Part shown: positions 8,492-10,768 of the stretch, piece after piece | How positions within the stretch are numbered: position 1 is the stretch's first letter | How the letters are laid out: the number at the start of each line of letters is the position of its first letter | From: Draconibacterium orientale | Lineage (GTDB): Bacteria; Bacteroidota; Bacteroidia; Bacteroidales; UBA1556 | DNA: 10,768 bases | NCBI GenBank assembly: GCA_022736595.1 | Contig: DZDC01000074.1 | Location: 1,228 to 11,995 of the forward strand | Direction of reading: 5' to 3' | Program-made: the position numbers and the translations under genes | Notes under the pieces: generated by a model | Seen by the model: only the letters and a program-made list of their open reading frames with translations | What the model was told of the DNA's origin: nothing | Database searches by the model: none

Positions 8492-8522
8492 CAAAAATAA
8501 TACACCTCGCCAGAAAACACAG
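8492..8522 (-). promoter_or_regulatory. Promoter of the three-gene operon
   Basis: TATTTTTG on the minus strand at 8499-8492 matches the Bacteroidota -7 box exactly and is the same octamer as in the SUMF1 promoter. Twenty bp upstream the -33 position holds CTG (8522-8520), one base off TTG, so the promoter may need an activator. A transcript starting near 8485 leaves only about 20 nt before the ATG at 8464, which supports that start codon over 8488 and 8551. Confidence 0.55.
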
Positions 8523-8532
8523 CATAAATCGA

Positions 8533-8550
8533 TATGACAAGGGTATGACA
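8533..8550 (-). promoter_or_regulatory. Two TGTCATA direct repeats, 11 bp apart (putative operator of the operon)
   Basis: The minus strand carries TGTCATA at 8550-8544 and 8539-8533, one helical turn apart. The proximal copy is preceded by T (TTGTCATA) and lies 33 bp before the -7 octamer, against 32 bp at the SUMF1 gene. The position just upstream of a weak -33 element suits an activator site. Confidence 0.5.
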
Positions 8551-8551
8551 T

Positions 8552-8884
8552 AAAAATATTGTAGTATCTGATTTTTAGATATATTTACACCTTAAATAAG
8601 AGGAAAATACAGTTATAACAAGAAAAACAACATCAATTTTTCGAGTATAAAATTCATAATAGAACTTAATGTTACCAAGAAGTTAATAAACTTTTTGTTA
8701 ACTTTGTTACATCTTGAAAAGATAAGTGTCTTATTATACGAACACAAATTTAACATTAGGTATTGACATAACTTTCTTAAATAGAATAATCTAAATTAGA
8801 CAGTGAAAAGCATATTCATTGACAACAACAAAAAAGTCATATGATACACCAATTGAAAAATTTAAAAAAATAAAAAAACACACC
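8552..8884. other. Divergent AT-rich intergenic region between the operon and the regulator gene
   Basis: These 333 bp hold no convincing gene. They are very AT-rich and include the operator side of the operon near 8550, a candidate plus-strand -7 box at 8699-8706, and a 7-bp inverted repeat (AAGTTAA at 8680-8686, TTAACTT at 8698-8704) overlapping that box. The last 60 bp before the regulator's ATG are A-rich, as is usual for Bacteroidota leaders. I found no terminator hairpin or RNA gene here. Confidence 0.6.
8699..8706 (+). promoter_or_regulatory. Candidate -7 box for the TPR-HTH regulator gene
   Basis: TAACTTTG matches TAnnTTTG exactly, but there is no good TTG at the -33 distance and the leader would be long (about 170 nt). 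A 7-bp inverted repeat overlaps it and could be an autoregulatory site. This is a weak call. Confidence 0.3.
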
Positions 8885-10768
8885 ATGAAAAAGTTAATTC
8901 TGTTTCTTCTAATTTGCATGAGTGTTTTCGAATTACATGCTCAAGATCCAATTAATAGAAAAATTGATAGCTTACAAACCGCCCTACAAAGTGCTTCTGA
9001 ACAAAATAAACCCGAGTTACTCAATAGGCTTGCCGATGTGTATTTAGACATCTCGTCGGCAGATTCACGTAAATTTGCACTTGAGGCATTAGAAATCAGT
9101 CAAAACATTGGTAATTATAAAGAAGAAGCCAATGCCTATATTAATTTAGGAACCGCAAAGTTTAATAATGGATTACTTGATTCGGTGATGTATTATTATA
9201 AGCTATCGTTAAAAGTATATCAAACTAATAAGGATAATAATGGAATAGCCGAATCGTATAATCGAATTGCTCTGGTATATGAACGTTTAGAAGAATACGA
9301 TTTGGCAGTATCACAAATGATAGAGGCCCTAAAAATACACGAGAAATCAAAAAACTTGAGAGGACAAGCTCAAGTATTAAACAATATTGGCATTATATAT
9401 AATACATTGGGAGAGACTGAAAAATCGCTTCAATATTATTGGCAAGCCCTAGAATTATTTAGAAAAACAAAAAACAATCAAGAAGCAGCCAATGTCCTTA
9501 ACAATATCGGAACCTCTTACTTCGATATACTCAAATTCGATAGTGCCATTGTTATGATTAAGCAAGCCTTAGGCATTCATCAACAAATCGGCGATTTAAA
9601 AGCTGTTGCGAATGAGCAAAGCAATCTGGGAATTCTGTGCATGGAAAAGAAAAACTATATCGAAGCAGAGAACTACTTCAAATTGGCTCTCGAAACCAAT
9701 AACAAGACTGAAGACATGTACGGAAAAGCCAGTATTTTTGAAGAATACGGCAAAATGAGATATCAACTCAATCAATTGGATTCTGCAATGACATTATTGC
9801 AAAAAGCACTTGAACTTAGAAAACAATTGGGCAATAAAAAAGGGCAACTCAATCCACTTCGATACATTGCAATGGTATACGAAGGCAAAGGGAAATACTA
9901 CGAGGCACTTGAATATCATAAACTTTTTCAGAATTTAAGAGAAGAGGTATACTCGATTGAAAAAGAAGAGTTTTTAGCAGAAATAACAGCTAAGTACGAA
10001 AACGAAAAAAACGTACAAAAACTTATCATGTTAACTAAAGAAATCGAAGTACAAGAAATAACCCAATGGTTTTTGATTTTATTGGCCATAGTGCTATTAA
10101 CCATATCATTATTTACCTACTTTGCGCTCAGACTTAAATCAAAACTATATCAAACTAGCCAAAAAAACCTAGAGCAAGTTGAACGACTCAATCAATTAGA
10201 AATCAAAACTAAAGAGCACGAAAACGAAAGATTATTGGCCGAAAATAAACAAAAAGAAATTGAAGCCATGATGCTGGAAGAAGATTTTAAAAACCAACAA
10301 AAAGTCAATCAACTTCAAAAAGAAAAATTCGACCAGGAAATAGAATACAAAAACAAAGTATTGCTTACAACCACAATGCATGTGGTTAATAAAAATAAAG
10401 TACTGTCCGATATTAAAAGAATGTTAGCAAGCGAAATTGAAAATAGTCATTCAAAAAATCATCAACTCCAAAAAATTCAAAACGAAATTACCAGTAATAT
10501 GAATTTGGATAACGACTGGGATGATTTTAAACTCCATTTCGAAGCCGTCAATTCGAACTTTTTTGAAAAGCTTCAATCCAAATATCCAGAACTCACCAAG
10601 CACGACCTCAAACTGTGCGCCTATATCTATATGAACTTAAGCACCAAGGAAATAGCACAGATTCTAAATATTACTATTCCCGCAGTGAATAAAAGCCGAA
10701 ACAGGCTTCGAAAAAAGCTCAATGTGGACTCGGAAACCAATCTTTCGAAATGGATGATGGAAATTTAA
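8885..10768 (+). CDS. Membrane-anchored TPR regulator with LuxR-type helix-turn-helix output
   Basis: The 627-residue product starts at the ATG at 8885, directly opening a signal peptide (MKKLILFLLICMSVFELHAQ); an upstream in-frame TTG (8819) would only prepend a lysine-rich tail. Residues about 30-350 are roughly eight TPRs (recurrent NLG/NNIG.IY, then ALEL/ALKI helices), expected in the periplasm. A linker helix (about 360-390) leads to one transmembrane segment at about 395-417 (WFLILLAIVLLTISLFTYF), followed by a long charged coiled coil (about 420-490). The C-terminus (567-627) is a LuxR-like helix-turn-helix: YPELTKHDLKLCAYI, STKEIAQILNI, then AVNKSRNRLRKKL as recognition helix. No histidine-kinase or receiver domain is present, so it is a one-component transmembrane regulator, a type common in Bacteroidota. 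It is divergent from the surface-protein operon and is inferred to regulate it, perhaps in response to an envelope signal sensed by the TPRs. The stop codon TAA is the last codon of the window. Confidence 0.88.
   Translation: MKKLILFLLICMSVFELHAQDPINRKIDSLQTALQSASEQNKPELLNRLADVYLDISSADSRKFALEALEISQNIGNYKEEANAYINLGTAKFNNGLLDSVMYYYKLSLKVYQTNKDNNGIAESYNRIALVYERLEEYDLAVSQMIEALKIHEKSKNLRGQAQVLNNIGIIYNTLGETEKSLQYYWQALELFRKTKNNQEAANVLNNIGTSYFDILKFDSAIVMIKQALGIHQQIGDLKAVANEQSNLGILCMEKKNYIEAENYFKLALETNNKTEDMYGKASIFEEYGKMRYQLNQLDSAMTLLQKALELRKQLGNKKGQLNPLRYIAMVYEGKGKYYEALEYHKLFQNLREEVYSIEKEEFLAEITAKYENEKNVQKLIMLTKEIEVQEITQWFLILLAIVLLTISLFTYFALRLKSKLYQTSQKNLEQVERLNQLEIKTKEHENERLLAENKQKEIEAMMLEEDFKNQQKVNQLQKEKFDQEIEYKNKVLLTTTMHVVNKNKVLSDIKRMLASEIENSHSKNHQLQKIQNEITSNMNLDNDWDDFKLHFEAVNSNFFEKLQSKYPELTKHDLKLCAYIYMNLSTKEIAQILNITIPAVNKSRNRLRKKLNVDSETNLSKWMMEI

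Noticed and set aside
8465..8551. Longer N-terminus for the glycine-repeat protein (ATG at 8551, or 8488)
   Set aside because: The extra residues precede a complete signal peptide, the 8551 codon lies within the TGTCATA repeats, and the -7 box at 8492-8499 would place transcription downstream of both upstream ATGs.
8680..8704. 7-bp inverted repeat AAGTTAA/TTAACTT with 11-bp spacer
   Set aside because: Short and wholly AT-rich apart from one G/C per arm in an AT-rich region; it is expected by chance and has no T-tract to act as a terminator. Kept only as a note on the weak promoter.
8819..8884. TTG start extending the TPR regulator by 22 residues
   Set aside because: The extension is a lysine/threonine-rich AT-coded tail before a perfect Met-Lys-Lys signal peptide; the ATG at 8885 is far more likely.

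Overview
The window looks like the chromosome of a Bacteroidota species (Flavobacteriia/Cytophagia/Sphingobacteriia-like; the genus cannot be read from the sequence). The evidence is a PorP/SprF protein, a gliding-motility-type (type B) C-terminal sorting domain on a giant SprB-repeat protein, a SUMF1-domain secreted protein, Bacteroidota-type -7 boxes (TAnnTTTG) and AT-rich DNA without strong Shine-Dalgarno sequences.

Layout. (1) Positions 1-890, minus strand: 5' part of a secreted SUMF1/formylglycine-generating-enzyme-fold protein that runs off the left edge. It has its own promoter in the 891-1097 gap, which also holds the terminator of the next unit. (2) Positions 8464-1098, minus strand: a tight three-gene operon. 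In transcription order it encodes a secreted glycine-repeat 'tail-fibre-like' protein (497 aa), a 1609-aa surface protein with SprB/Ig-like repeats and a type IX secretion system (T9SS) type B sorting domain, and a 340-aa PorP/SprF outer-membrane partner. Gaps are 3 and 17 bp, and a good intrinsic terminator follows at 1031-1061. (3) Positions 8465-8884: divergent intergenic region with promoter signals. (4) Positions 8885-10768, plus strand: a membrane-anchored TPR / coiled-coil / LuxR-type helix-turn-helix regulator that ends exactly at the right edge.

How the parts may work together (inference): the giant protein would cross the outer membrane by T9SS and be held or displayed by the PorP/SprF protein encoded next to it. 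The upstream glycine-repeat protein is probably another envelope component. The divergent TPR-HTH protein is the obvious candidate regulator. Both minus-strand units carry the same promoter layout, TTGTCATA, then 32 or 33 bp, then TATTTTTG. Extra TGTCATA copies lie 11 or 33 bp further upstream, which suggests one helical-phase-dependent regulator controls both.

The other striking structure is a 990-bp-period tandem duplication inside the giant gene. Its 946 bp are base-for-base identical, yet the flanks and the 44-bp junction are diverged, pointing to recent homogenisation or unequal exchange. I saw no RNA genes, CRISPR arrays, insertion sequences or phage genes. I do not see a wholly new system; the shared operator is the part most likely to be undescribed.
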